Source: an uncultured Candidatus Saccharibacteria bacterium (GTDB taxonomy: Bacteria; Patescibacteriota; Saccharimonadia; Saccharimonadales; Saccharimonadaceae). Taken from it: a stretch of 30,052 bases of DNA. Position numbers and translations under genes: made by a program. Below the pieces are notes generated by a model that was not told where the DNA came from, made no database searches, and saw nothing but the letters and a program-made list of their open reading frames with translations. The DNA is taken from assembly GCA_937976315.1 (NCBI GenBank), contig CALJRR010000018.1, positions 1-30,052 of the forward strand. The letters are read 5' to 3'. Shown here piece by piece: positions 1-7,699 of the stretch (position 1 is the first letter of the stretch; every line of letters starts with the position of its first letter).

Positions 1-203
1 AACGCGCCGAATTGAAAGCCGCTGGCGACCAAGAAGGTCTTCAAAAGCTTCCACGTAACTCAAGTCCTACACGACTTAAGAACCGCGACAATTTTGATGG
101 TCGACCACGCGGTTATATGCGACGATTTGGCATGAGCCGAATCACTTTCCGCATTAAAGCTTCAAAGGGTGAAATCCCAGGCGTAACGAAAAGTAGTTGG
201 TAG
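1..203 (+). CDS. rpsN: 30S ribosomal protein S14 (uS14), 5' truncated
   Basis: C-terminal part of small-subunit protein S14, which binds 16S rRNA in the head of the 30S subunit. The gene begins before the window; the first complete codon is at base 3. The visible sequence has the family core (LPRNSSPTRLKNR, then GRPRGYMRRFGMSRITFR and the end GEIPGVTKSSW). The positions that carry CxxC cysteines in the short zinc-binding form are other residues here, so this is the long zinc-independent form. A TTG at base 12 is internal and not the start. rpsH follows after 15 bases, the usual order of the spc operon. Confidence 0.95.
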   Translation, partial: RAELKAAGDQEGLQKLPRNSSPTRLKNRDNFDGRPRGYMRRFGMSRITFRIKASKGEIPGVTKSSW

Positions 204-213
204 AAGGAAGGAG
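204..213 (+). promoter_or_regulatory. Ribosome binding site of rpsH
   Basis: AAGGAAGGAG lies between the rpsN stop and the rpsH ATG at 219, at normal spacing. It shows that Shine-Dalgarno initiation is used within operons here, in contrast to the promoter-proximal genes of this window that appear leaderless. Confidence 0.75.
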
Positions 214-218
214 AAAAT

Positions 219-620
219 ATGTCATTACAATCAACTGACCCTATTGCCGACCTTCTAACTCGCATTCGAAATGCAGCAATGGTTGGCAAAAATGAAATTC
301 GCGTTCCTTCAAGTAAATTGAAAGAAGTTGTAGCGAAAGAGCTTGCTAAAGCTAATTATATTGAATCTGTTAAAGTTGAATCAGCAAAACCTCGCGATAT
401 CTTGGTAGTAAAAATTGCTAAAGATGGCGAAGCTGCTCGCTTTAATGAACTTACTCGAATGAGTAAACCAGGACGCCGAATGTATGTAGGCGTAGAAGAA
501 ATCCCACGAATTAAAAGTGGTCGTGGAATGGTTCTACTTTCAACTTCAAAAGGTGTAATGAATGGTTTTGAGGCTAAAAAACAACGACTCGGTGGCGAAT
601 TGCTACTTAAAGTTTGGTAG
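219..620 (+). CDS. rpsH: 30S ribosomal protein S8 (uS8)
   Basis: Primary 16S rRNA-binding protein of the 30S platform; in E. coli it is also the translational repressor of the spc operon. 133 residues, a normal length. The start MSLQSTDPIADLLTRIRNA and the C-terminal STSKGVMNGFEAKKQRLGG match the family. It directly follows rpsN. In most bacteria rplF comes next, but here a strong terminator follows and rplF is found 11 kb downstream, at 11,840. This gene is therefore the last of its transcription unit. Confidence 0.97.
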   Translation: MSLQSTDPIADLLTRIRNAAMVGKNEIRVPSSKLKEVVAKELAKANYIESVKVESAKPRDILVVKIAKDGEAARFNELTRMSKPGRRMYVGVEEIPRIKSGRGMVLLSTSKGVMNGFEAKKQRLGGELLLKVW

Positions 621-641
621 TTTAATCCTTGAAGCTAAATT

Positions 642-678
642 AAAAAGACAAGTCTTTTAATGAGGGCTTGTCTTTTTT
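642..678 (+). terminator. Rho-independent terminator after rpsH
   Basis: Inverted repeat AAAAAGACAAG (642-652) and CTTGTCTTTTT (667-677) with a 14-base loop, ending in a T run. It separates the ribosomal operon from the hydrolase-trpS operon. The A-rich left arm means it could also act in the other direction. Confidence 0.85.
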
Positions 679-705
679 AGTAGGGTTTATTTTACTGCTT
701 GGATA

Positions 706-714
706 TGTTATAAT
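706..714 (+). promoter_or_regulatory. Extended -10 promoter of the hydrolase operon, predicted leaderless
   Basis: TGT followed by TATAAT at 709-714. The ATG at 722 starts 7 bases after the hexamer, where transcription would be expected to begin. The -35 region is weak (TTTATT near 686-691). No Shine-Dalgarno sequence is present. Confidence 0.6.
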
Positions 715-721
715 AATATTA

Positions 722-1534
722 ATGTTTGATTCGTTTTTACATAAAAATATGGGAGTGCCTTATCGACTTCATACTACAAAAATGCGTAGTTCGGATAACC
801 CTAAAGCTGTGGTGGTTTTTATTCATGGAATTGCAAGCAATGCTGCAATGTGGAAAAAAGCCGAAAGTGAGATTGAGGGTGAATTCGATATTTACGCTGT
901 TGATTTAATTGGTCATGGAAAATCGCCAAAGCCAAAATGGCTGGGGGCACAAAGTCTTACTATGCAGGCTCGGGCGGTTCGTAGAATGGTTTTCGTGATG
1001 AAAAAATATAAAAAACCTCTATTTTTAGTAGGCCATTCAATGGGCTCTTTGGTTGCTGCTGAATTTTCAAAAATGTACCCAAATCTCGTAGATAAGATAT
1101 TTCTACTTTCGCCGCCAATATATTCACCAGAAGAAGCTCGTGGATCGGTTCAAGAATTTATTCTTAAAAAGAGTTATCAAAAAATTGTTTCAGATCCGAA
1201 GGAATCTATTAAATTTGTAAATACCGCAATTGGAATGGGTGTAGCAGATGTTGAAAAATTTGATTCGCAAGAACAGTTTCGTCCAGTTCGAAGGTCTTTG
1301 AAAGAAGCTATTATCCAGCAAGATACTTTTACTGTTCTTTCAAATACTAAAACACCAACGAAAATTATTTATGGAGCTTTTGATCCTGTTGTGATTGGTA
1401 GAAATATTCGAAAGTTGGGTAGGATAAATGATAAAATTAAAGTTTCGCGAGTTTTAAGTGTACACGATCCAACAAAATCAATGATTTCACAAATTTCGAA
1501 AGATATTAATAAGTCTTTAAAGGAGCAAAAATGA
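722..1534 (+). CDS. Alpha/beta hydrolase fold protein (left copy)
   Basis: Probable serine hydrolase, substrate unknown. The oxyanion-hole motif FIHGIASNAAMW comes early, the nucleophile elbow GHSMGS puts the catalytic serine at residue 106, a late GAFDPVV supplies the acid region, and SVHDPTKS is the likely histidine region. I place the start at ATG 722: the TTG at 668 in the same frame lies inside the rpsH terminator stem, and a good -10 hexamer ends 7 bases before 722. The alternative start would add a hydrophobic stretch. It overlaps trpS by ATGA and heads the operon. A diverged copy is at 22,105-22,968. Confidence 0.8.
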   Translation: MFDSFLHKNMGVPYRLHTTKMRSSDNPKAVVVFIHGIASNAAMWKKAESEIEGEFDIYAVDLIGHGKSPKPKWLGAQSLTMQARAVRRMVFVMKKYKKPLFLVGHSMGSLVAAEFSKMYPNLVDKIFLLSPPIYSPEEARGSVQEFILKKSYQKIVSDPKESIKFVNTAIGMGVADVEKFDSQEQFRPVRRSLKEAIIQQDTFTVLSNTKTPTKIIYGAFDPVVIGRNIRKLGRINDKIKVSRVLSVHDPTKSMISQISKDINKSLKEQK

Positions 1535-2571
1535 GTAAAAAAATTATTTTAACAGGTGATCGTCCGACTGGAAAATTACATATTGGTCATTATGTGGGGT
1601 CATTGAAAAACCGAGTAGATCTACAAAATTCGGGCGAATATGAGATGTTTGTAATGATTGCAGACGCCCAAGCTTTAACAGATAATGCAAAAAATCCTGA
1701 AAAAGTTCGTGAAAATGTTCTTGAGGTTGCATTGGATTATTTAGCTGCTGGAATTGACCCTTCGAAAACGATAATTTTTATTCAGAGTCAAGTTCCGCAA
1801 CTTCCTGAATTGGCAATGTTTTATGCGAATTTAGTTTCTATTTCGCGTCTTGAACGCAATCCAACAGTTAAAACTGAAATTAAGCAGAAGAATTTTGGTG
1901 AAGGTGTGCCAAGTGGTTTTGTGTTTTATCCGATTTCGCAGGCCGCAGACATTACGGCTTTTAAAGCAACCCATGTTCCTGCTGGCGAAGACCAATCACC
2001 AATGATCGAGCTAACTCGTGAAATCGCGCGTTCTTTTAATCAAGCTTATAATTCAGAAGTTCTCGTTGATCCGGAAATTATTCTTTCGAAAGAAGGGCTT
2101 GAACGTCGTTTGCCTGGCATTAATGGCATGAATGCTAAGATGAGTAAAAGTTTAAATAATGGAATTTATCTTGCGGATTCTTTTGAAGAAATGCGTGCGA
2201 AAGTAATGAAAATGTATACAGATCCAGACCATATCAAGGTTGAAGATCCGGGTAAGATTGAAGGAAATGTTGTTTTTGCATATCTAGATGTTTTTGCTGA
2301 AGATAAAAATAAGGTTGAAGAGATGAAAAAGCAATATCAAAAAGGTGGATTAGGTGATGTTGCGGTTAAAAAATACCTCATCGAAGAAATGGATAAGATT
2401 TTAAAACCTATTCGAGAAAGGCGTGAAGAGCTTGCAAAAGATCCTGAAGCTATTTATAAAATGCTTGAAGAAGGAAGCGCCAAAGCGCGAAAAGTTGCGG
2501 CGGAAACTTTACAAGAAGTTAAACGTGCTATGAAAATTGACTATTTTGGAGATAAAAATGGCGAAATTTAA
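1531..2571 (+). CDS. trpS: Tryptophan--tRNA ligase, streptococcal-like type
   Basis: Class I aminoacyl-tRNA synthetase that charges tRNA-Trp in the cytoplasm. The HIGH signature is at residues 17-20 (HIGHYVGSL) and KMSKS at 203-207; 346 residues is normal. From memory, the opening KIILTGDRPTGKLHIGHYVG, the LERNPTVKTEI segment and FVFYPISQAADITAFKA strongly resemble TrpS of streptococci and related Firmicutes. The TrpS at 18,866-19,975 is of the other common bacterial type (HIGN). It overlaps the hydrolase stop by 4 bases and the next gene by 14. Its position between hydrolase and rluA equals that of the other TrpS, which suggests replacement in place by a transferred gene. Confidence 0.95.
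   Translation: MSKKIILTGDRPTGKLHIGHYVGSLKNRVDLQNSGEYEMFVMIADAQALTDNAKNPEKVRENVLEVALDYLAAGIDPSKTIIFIQSQVPQLPELAMFYANLVSISRLERNPTVKTEIKQKNFGEGVPSGFVFYPISQAADITAFKATHVPAGEDQSPMIELTREIARSFNQAYNSEVLVDPEIILSKEGLERRLPGINGMNAKMSKSLNNGIYLADSFEEMRAKVMKMYTDPDHIKVEDPGKIEGNVVFAYLDVFAEDKNKVEEMKKQYQKGGLGDVAVKKYLIEEMDKILKPIRERREELAKDPEAIYKMLEEGSAKARKVAAETLQEVKRAMKIDYFGDKNGEI
2548..2551 (+). promoter_or_regulatory. Ribosome binding site that sets the rluA start
   Basis: GGAG, 6 bases before ATG 2558 and inside the end of trpS. It favours ATG 2558 over the upstream in-frame TTG at 2537. Confidence 0.65.
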
Positions 2572-3751
2572 TTCGAGCGATATTTTAAAGATTTTGCGAA
2601 AATTCAATATCGCGAACGAAGATAATGTTCCGCGAAATATTGAAGAGCTTAAAAAGATTTCAGCTGACGAATTTTCAGAAATATTTACATTTAAATTTAA
2701 TAAGAATAAATTTTTTGTTATTATTGATGGAACTGCGGAAGATGATGAATTTTATATTCGAGAAATTTTGCGTAAGAATTTTGGCGAAATCGAAGGACGT
2801 CTGGTTGAAAATCCATTAGACTCAATGATGAGCTTCGCGATACCTTTTGAAGGCAAAGACGTTTATCTTTTCCAAAACATTCAGTCGAAAAAGCGTTTGG
2901 ATGTTTATCTAGCTGAAAAATATCCAGAATTCTCACGCGCTACAGTTCAAAAATATATTAAAAATGGTTTTGTTGAAGTTAATGGAAAAATTGCAAAAAA
3001 ACCAAAAGATTTGGTGGATGAAAAATCGAAAATTTTAATTAATATTCCTGATAAAAAGGTTGAAAAAGTTGATTTTCCGGTTATTTTCGAAGATGAGAAT
3101 GTGATTGTAATTAATAAGCCTCGAGGCGTTTTAACGCATAGCAAAGGCGTTTTGAACGATGAATTTACTGTCGCAGATTTTTTTGAAAGTCGTGGTGCTA
3201 AGTTTGCAAAAGGTACAAATCGCATTGGTATTGTTCACCGTCTCGATAGGGAAACATCGGGAGTTATTATCGGTGCGAAGAATGATGAAACTGCAAAAAA
3301 ATTACAAAAGCAATTTTCAGAAAGAACCACAAAAAAGACATATCTTGCCATAGTTAAGGGTAGTTTAAATCCTAAAAAGGCAATCATCGATCTACCGATT
3401 GCACGAAATGGTTCCGCGCCAAGTACTTTTATGGTTCACGCCAAAGGAAAGACTGCTCAGACTAAATATGAAGTTATAGATGAAAATAACGAACTATCTC
3501 TAGTAAAACTTACGCCAAAAACTGGCCGAACTCATCAACTTCGTGTTCATTTAAGCTACTTAAAGCATCCGATTTTGGGTGATAAAGTTTACGATAAAAC
3601 TATCACAAAAGCCGAATCTGAGCAAAGAATGTTTTTACATGCCCAAACACTCGAGATTACGATTCCTCCAAAAAATGGTGAAAAAGATTCGCAAAGAATG
3701 GTTTTTGAAGCTGAAATTCCTGAAGGTTTTAAATTAAATCACAATGAATAA
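2558..3751 (+). CDS. RluA-family RNA pseudouridine synthase with N-terminal extension (left copy)
   Basis: Converts uridine to pseudouridine in rRNA or tRNA. About 110 residues with no domain I recognise come first. Then an S4 RNA-binding domain (KKRLDVYLAEKYPEFSRATV, about 110-155), then the catalytic domain with HRLDRETSG and its catalytic aspartate at residue 230, and the late GRTHQLRVHL motif. Length is 397 from ATG 2558, longer than the roughly 300-330 residues of RluD-type enzymes because of the N-terminal part. It overlaps trpS by 14 bases and the HolB-like gene by 8. The other copy at 17,708-18,853 has the same architecture, including the extension. Which RNA position it modifies cannot be told. 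Confidence 0.9.
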   Translation: MAKFNSSDILKILRKFNIANEDNVPRNIEELKKISADEFSEIFTFKFNKNKFFVIIDGTAEDDEFYIREILRKNFGEIEGRLVENPLDSMMSFAIPFEGKDVYLFQNIQSKKRLDVYLAEKYPEFSRATVQKYIKNGFVEVNGKIAKKPKDLVDEKSKILINIPDKKVEKVDFPVIFEDENVIVINKPRGVLTHSKGVLNDEFTVADFFESRGAKFAKGTNRIGIVHRLDRETSGVIIGAKNDETAKKLQKQFSERTTKKTYLAIVKGSLNPKKAIIDLPIARNGSAPSTFMVHAKGKTAQTKYEVIDENNELSLVKLTPKTGRTHQLRVHLSYLKHPILGDKVYDKTITKAESEQRMFLHAQTLEITIPPKNGEKDSQRMVFEAEIPEGFKLNHNE

Positions 3752-4535
3752 TTTTTTCAAAAACACTATCCTAAACTCACACGCCACGATTATTGAAATT
3801 CCTCATGGATACGGTTTTGATTTTGCCTTAAAGAAGATAGATTTTCCAAAAGAAATACAAGTTATTAAATTTGAGCCAACTATTCATAGCACACAAAAAA
3901 CTGAAAGTATTAATGTGGAAGATATTGAAATTCTGCAAGAAAAAGTTAAAGTTAAAAGTGTTAAAAAGCGCTGTTTTGTTTTTGTGAATGCAGAAAAAAT
4001 GAACGAAGCTGCTCAAAATAAATTTTTAAAGATATTTGAAGAACCTACTAAAAATACTTCATTTTTACTTCTAACCGAGAATAAAAACGCTTTCGAAAAA
4101 ACAATTTTATCGAGAGCGCAGATTTTAAGAATCCCGCCAATTTCCACTATAGAATCATTAAATATGCTCAAAAAAACAAAGCTAGACAATCAAGACAAGC
4201 AGAAAATTCTTTTTTTAGCAGATGGCTTACCTGGTGAAATCGAAAAACTTTCAAATAGTAAAAGATATTTTAACGAACAAATAGAGAATGCCGAAATTGC
4301 TAAACGATGGTTTACTGGGTCTCGCTTTGATAAAATATTAATTATAAAAATATTAAAATCCGACAGAGATAAAACCTTAAAGGTACTAGAAATTCTATTA
4401 AAAATAACAAGCCAAACCTTTGCTCAAAGTCCAAAAGAAAATGCGCTTAAAACAAAGGAAATTTTAAATGCATTTGACAGAATTTCAAAAAATGGAAACG
4501 TCGGTTTAATTCTACTTGGGGTGGCGATAGTATAG
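3744..4535 (+). CDS. DNA polymerase III delta'-like clamp-loader subunit, divergent (left copy)
   Basis: AAA+ clamp-loader subunit homologue. The sensor-type segment VFVNAEKMNEAAQNKFLKIF followed by EEPTKNTSF is the typical delta'/gamma motif in which an acidic patch precedes a small helix and LEEP. No Walker A loop is visible, as expected for delta', but the N-terminal 60 residues are poorly conserved. The SRC motif reads SRAQ, so the conserved cysteine is missing; the copy at 16,898-17,707 keeps SRCQ. 263 residues is short for HolB. It is translationally coupled to the RluA gene. The delta' identity rests on the motif and on the better-conserved copy. Confidence 0.7.
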   Translation: MNNFFKNTILNSHATIIEIPHGYGFDFALKKIDFPKEIQVIKFEPTIHSTQKTESINVEDIEILQEKVKVKSVKKRCFVFVNAEKMNEAAQNKFLKIFEEPTKNTSFLLLTENKNAFEKTILSRAQILRIPPISTIESLNMLKKTKLDNQDKQKILFLADGLPGEIEKLSNSKRYFNEQIENAEIAKRWFTGSRFDKILIIKILKSDRDKTLKVLEILLKITSQTFAQSPKENALKTKEILNAFDRISKNGNVGLILLGVAIV

Positions 4536-4537
4536 AT

Positions 4538-4567
4538 TTGCAAAAAAATAACTGCTTGTGGTATAAT
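4538..4567 (+). promoter_or_regulatory. Promoter of the left TPR gene, predicted leaderless
   Basis: TTGCAA at 4538-4543, an 18-base spacer, TATAAT at 4562-4567 preceded by TGG (extended -10). The ATG at 4575 starts 7 bases after the -10, so the transcript should begin at or next to the start codon. The -35 overlaps nothing; the preceding gene stops at 4535. Confidence 0.75.
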
Positions 4568-4574
4568 AGTAATC

Positions 4575-5243
4575 ATGTTAGTGTTGATTTTAATTATCGC
4601 ATTGAGTATTTATATTTTTTGGAAGAAGTCCGATGAGGTTCTAAAAAATACATTGCCAGACAATCTTTCAGCTAAGATCGATAAATTGTGGCGAGTTGCT
4701 CAAGAAGCGATTATTGATAGAAAATATCTTCGTGCTGAAAAAGTTTTATTGACTATTTTGCGCTTTGATGAACGAAATGCTACCGCATATAATAGATTAG
4801 GTATCATTTATGCAGGACAGAAGCAATTTGATGACGCTATCGAGTGTTTCGAAATTGCACAAAGCTTAGAAAGTAGCGCATCAAGCCTACATAATGTTGG
4901 ACTCATATATCTTGAAACAGAGAACTATCAAAAAGCTGCTTTAGCTTTTGAACAGGCTCTTGAGATTGAAGATAATATGCCAACGCGTTACATTGCATAT
5001 GCTCGCGCACTTGAAAAACTAGGAAAAGACAAATTAGCTATTTCTGCCTTAGAAAAGGCGGCCGAACTAGATGAAAGGCCACAAATTCTACGGAGTTTAG
5101 GTGCTCTATATCTAAAGGTTGAAGATCTTGAAAAAGCGAAAGAAATCAAGGATAAACTTGAGTCTCTAAAGGATGATCGCAGAGCATTAAAGCAAAATCG
5201 AATATCTAATAAATCCATCTCAACAAAAAAAATAACAATGTAA
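4575..5243 (+). CDS. Membrane-anchored TPR repeat protein (left copy)
   Basis: 222 residues. One N-terminal membrane segment (about residues 2-17, LVLILIIALSIYIFW) is followed by tandem 34-residue tetratricopeptide repeats (for example ATAYNRLGIIYAGQKQFDDA, SSLHNVGLIYLETENYQKA, PTRYIAYARALEKLGKDKLA) and a basic tail. TPR domains mediate protein-protein contacts; the partner is unknown. Over 84 aligned residues from KYLRAEK to EIED, 70 are identical to the copy at 16,204-16,887. It is the last gene of the block and ends at a bidirectional terminator. The same position, promoter style and topology in both copies suggest a conserved house function in this lineage. Confidence 0.85.
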   Translation: MLVLILIIALSIYIFWKKSDEVLKNTLPDNLSAKIDKLWRVAQEAIIDRKYLRAEKVLLTILRFDERNATAYNRLGIIYAGQKQFDDAIECFEIAQSLESSASSLHNVGLIYLETENYQKAALAFEQALEIEDNMPTRYIAYARALEKLGKDKLAISALEKAAELDERPQILRSLGALYLKVEDLEKAKEIKDKLESLKDDRRALKQNRISNKSISTKKITM

Positions 5244-5253
5244 TAAATAAAAT

Positions 5254-5283
5254 AAAAGACAGCCAAACGAGGGCTGTCTTTTA
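5254..5283. terminator. Bidirectional terminator between TPR gene and ATPase
   Basis: AAAAGACAGCC (5254-5264), loop AAACGA, GGCTGTCTTTT (5272-5282). Runs of A on the left and T on the right suit both convergent genes. Confidence 0.85.
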
Positions 5284-5310
5284 GAATATAAATATTTATA
5301 ATCTGCCTAA

Positions 5311-7644
5311 TTAGTCTTCCTCATGATGCCGTGAAGCAATAAATAATTGAGCTACAGACACTAGAATTATCACTGAAGAGACAAACCAGAATTGGCTAGT
5401 ATTTGGGATATTAAATTCGAAGAATTCACGCAAAATAGGTGTGCTAAATATAACTGCGGTAAATAACAGTGTTCCTAATATATATAAACCTCTTCGAATG
5501 TCGTTATTTTTTGACGGTTTTGAGCCCAAAAATACTTCGCTTAGAATCGTCGCAAATACACCAAACCAGGCAGTCGTAATTACCACTGTTGCAAGAATTC
5601 CGTGCATCATCGCTCGATTAGTGAGTAGTCCGCCAGTTCGGACATGAAGACCGATATAAATGAACGAAATAGCCAATCCGCTTAATATTGCAATTGGTAA
5701 AATTGCATAAAGTGTATCCCGCCAGAAATTTTTCGGATTAATCTTATGCTTAGGAATCGGTGGAAAGAGTGTAGTTAAAACTGTTGGTAATGTAACTAGA
5801 ATAAAATTCATATACGTAATATGTCTTGGCAAAAAAGGATAATTTATTCCTGCAATCATTGTGGCGAAAAGAATTGTTACACCTAAGATGATTTTATGGA
5901 AGAATAGAATTGCAATCATTTCAATTGAGAGCATGATTCTGTTACCGATTTCAACGCCACTAGGTAAAGAAGTGAAAGAATTATCCATTAAAACTAAATC
6001 TGCCACCCGTCGAGTTGCTGGAGCGCCATCAAACATCGAGATCCCAAGGTCAGATTTTTTGATTGCTAGAGCATCATTTACTCCATCACCAATCATTCCG
6101 GTATAGAATTTATTTTTTTGAAAAATGCCAATAATTTTCTCTTTTTGTTCCGGTAGAACGCGCGCAAAAATAGTATTTTCAAGAACCGCTTTTTCAAAAT
6201 CTTTTTTCGAAAGCTCTTTTAATTCTGCGCCGGTAATATATTTTTCGGCATTTTTGATGCCTGCTTCAGAAGCGATAAAGCTAACTGTTCGAGGATTGTC
6301 CCCAGAAATAACACGAATCGAAACACCTCTATTTTGTAAAAATGCAACTGTTTCTTGAACATTTTCACGCAAAGCATTTTTAAGAGTAATAACTGCAAGA
6401 GGTTGGAGTTTTTCAGATTCTAGTAAATCTTTTATTTTTCCAGCTTTATTGAATTTCGCAAGCAAGAGAACACGAAAACCTTGTGATGCTAAATCATTAA
6501 TTTTATCTGTAATATCGGTAGATTTTATGCTGTTATCTAGGTTCTTCAAGATAAATTCTGGGGCACCAAAAACTATAGATTGTTCATCTGTGGAGTCTTT
6601 TCGAAAGCTCATCCCGGAAAGTTTTCGCGAGCTCGAAAAGGCCATATAGTCTGTAATTTTTATATTTCCTTTTGAAGAAAACTCGTTAAGAATAGCCTGT
6701 GCTGTTGCATTTTTCTCGGCAGATTCTGAGTTTAAAGCGTTTAAGATTTCACCAATTTGTTCTTTAGAAAGGTTTTTGTCTAAAATCTCGCAAGAATTAA
6801 ACTTGATTTCGGGAGAAGTTAATGTTCCGGTTTTATCTGTCGCTAGAACTTCCAATAGAGCCATATCCTCAATGGCAGAAATTTTTTGCGGTAAAACTTT
6901 TGCTTGAAGTAGTTTTAAGGAACCGTAGGCAAAAAATAGCGAACTTGCCAGTAATAACCCTTCGGGCACCACAACAACTGCAGCAGATGTGATTGTTTTT
7001 AGAATAGTGGTAGGGTCTTCCTTAAAAATAAAGAAATAAACTACACAAATTATTGCTGTAAGTGCAAGAGCAAACCAGCTCAATCGAGAGATCAGCTTTG
7101 AAATTTTTTGTTGAATTGGTGTTAGTTTTGGTTTGTAGTTTTTTAGTTTGGCTGTCATTTGGCCAGCTTCAGTTTCATCTCCGACAGCAATAACTTCTGC
7201 TTCAGCATCGCCCGCAACAACAATTGCACTCGAAAGAATTTTATCACCAACTTTTTTAGGAATTGAATCACTTTCACCAGTTAAGATAGATTCGTTAACT
7301 TCAAAAGAGTTTGATTTAATGATTTTTGCATCCGCAGGAATTTCATCACCAGTTTTTAGTAAAATTCTATCGCCGGTTTTTAGTTCGGTGAAGAAGACTT
7401 CTTCTGTTTGTCCATCTCTAAAAATTCGAGCACGTGGAGCGCTCATCAGTTCGATTTTTCGAAGAGTTAAATAAGCACGGATTTCTTGAATGCTACCAAT
7501 GAACGAATTGACTAAAATTACGAAAGAAATAAACCACGCATCACGATGCTCGCCAACAAGTAAAAGCCCGCCAGCAAGAATAAAGATAGCAATCGATATT
7601 GGTGAAATAAAGTTTCTAAAAATTATTGTACGGATATGTTTCAT
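5311..7644 (-). CDS. P-type cation-transporting ATPase, CtpE-like
   Basis: Membrane ion pump driven by ATP through an aspartyl-phosphate. Actuator motif TGES at 122-125, membrane-site motif PEGL at 227-230, phosphorylation motif DKTGTLT with the aspartate at 270, and hinge GDGVNDA at 519-525. Hydrophobic segments lie near the N-terminus, around residues 190-240, and at least six near the C-terminus. PEGL in place of PEGLP, and the overall layout, resemble the mycobacterial calcium pump CtpE (family knowledge; the ion is inferred). The cytoplasmic N-terminal segment that precedes the first helix in relatives is nearly absent: the protein starts only about 10 residues before the membrane. The start is supported by TATAAT 7 bases upstream. 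Monocistronic, convergent with the TPR gene. Confidence 0.9.
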   Translation of the reverse strand: MKHIRTIIFRNFISPISIAIFILAGGLLLVGEHRDAWFISFVILVNSFIGSIQEIRAYLTLRKIELMSAPRARIFRDGQTEEVFFTELKTGDRILLKTGDEIPADAKIIKSNSFEVNESILTGESDSIPKKVGDKILSSAIVVAGDAEAEVIAVGDETEAGQMTAKLKNYKPKLTPIQQKISKLISRLSWFALALTAIICVVYFFIFKEDPTTILKTITSAAVVVVPEGLLLASSLFFAYGSLKLLQAKVLPQKISAIEDMALLEVLATDKTGTLTSPEIKFNSCEILDKNLSKEQIGEILNALNSESAEKNATAQAILNEFSSKGNIKITDYMAFSSSRKLSGMSFRKDSTDEQSIVFGAPEFILKNLDNSIKSTDITDKINDLASQGFRVLLLAKFNKAGKIKDLLESEKLQPLAVITLKNALRENVQETVAFLQNRGVSIRVISGDNPRTVSFIASEAGIKNAEKYITGAELKELSKKDFEKAVLENTIFARVLPEQKEKIIGIFQKNKFYTGMIGDGVNDALAIKKSDLGISMFDGAPATRRVADLVLMDNSFTSLPSGVEIGNRIMLSIEMIAILFFHKIILGVTILFATMIAGINYPFLPRHITYMNFILVTLPTVLTTLFPPIPKHKINPKNFWRDTLYAILPIAILSGLAISFIYIGLHVRTGGLLTNRAMMHGILATVVITTAWFGVFATILSEVFLGSKPSKNNDIRRGLYILGTLLFTAVIFSTPILREFFEFNIPNTSQFWFVSSVIILVSVAQLFIASRHHEED

Positions 7645-7651
7645 GTAATAT

Positions 7652-7660
7652 ATTATAACA
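7652..7660 (-). promoter_or_regulatory. Extended -10 promoter of the ATPase, predicted leaderless
   Basis: On the minus strand TGT-TATAAT is followed by 7 bases and the ATG at 7644. The -35 position holds only T-rich sequence. No Shine-Dalgarno sequence is present. Confidence 0.6.
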
Positions 7661-7672
7661 GTTTTTAAATTA

Positions 7673-7695
7673 ATAAAAAACCCTCACCGAGGGTT
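7673..7695 (-). terminator. Terminator of the 7700-8422 gene
   Basis: On the minus strand AACCCTC-GGT-GAGGGTT is followed by a run of T (A-run 7675-7680 on the plus strand). The short triloop hairpin lies just after the stop codon. Confidence 0.8.
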
Positions 7696-7699
7696 AGAA

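Noticed and set aside
668..721. Upstream TTG start adding 18 hydrophobic residues to the left hydrolase
   Set aside because: The TTG lies inside the rpsH terminator stem, and a -10 box ends just before the ATG at 722.
2537..2557. TTG start for the left RluA gene
   Set aside because: ATG 2,558 has GGAG at ideal spacing; the added seven residues are trpS sequence in another frame.
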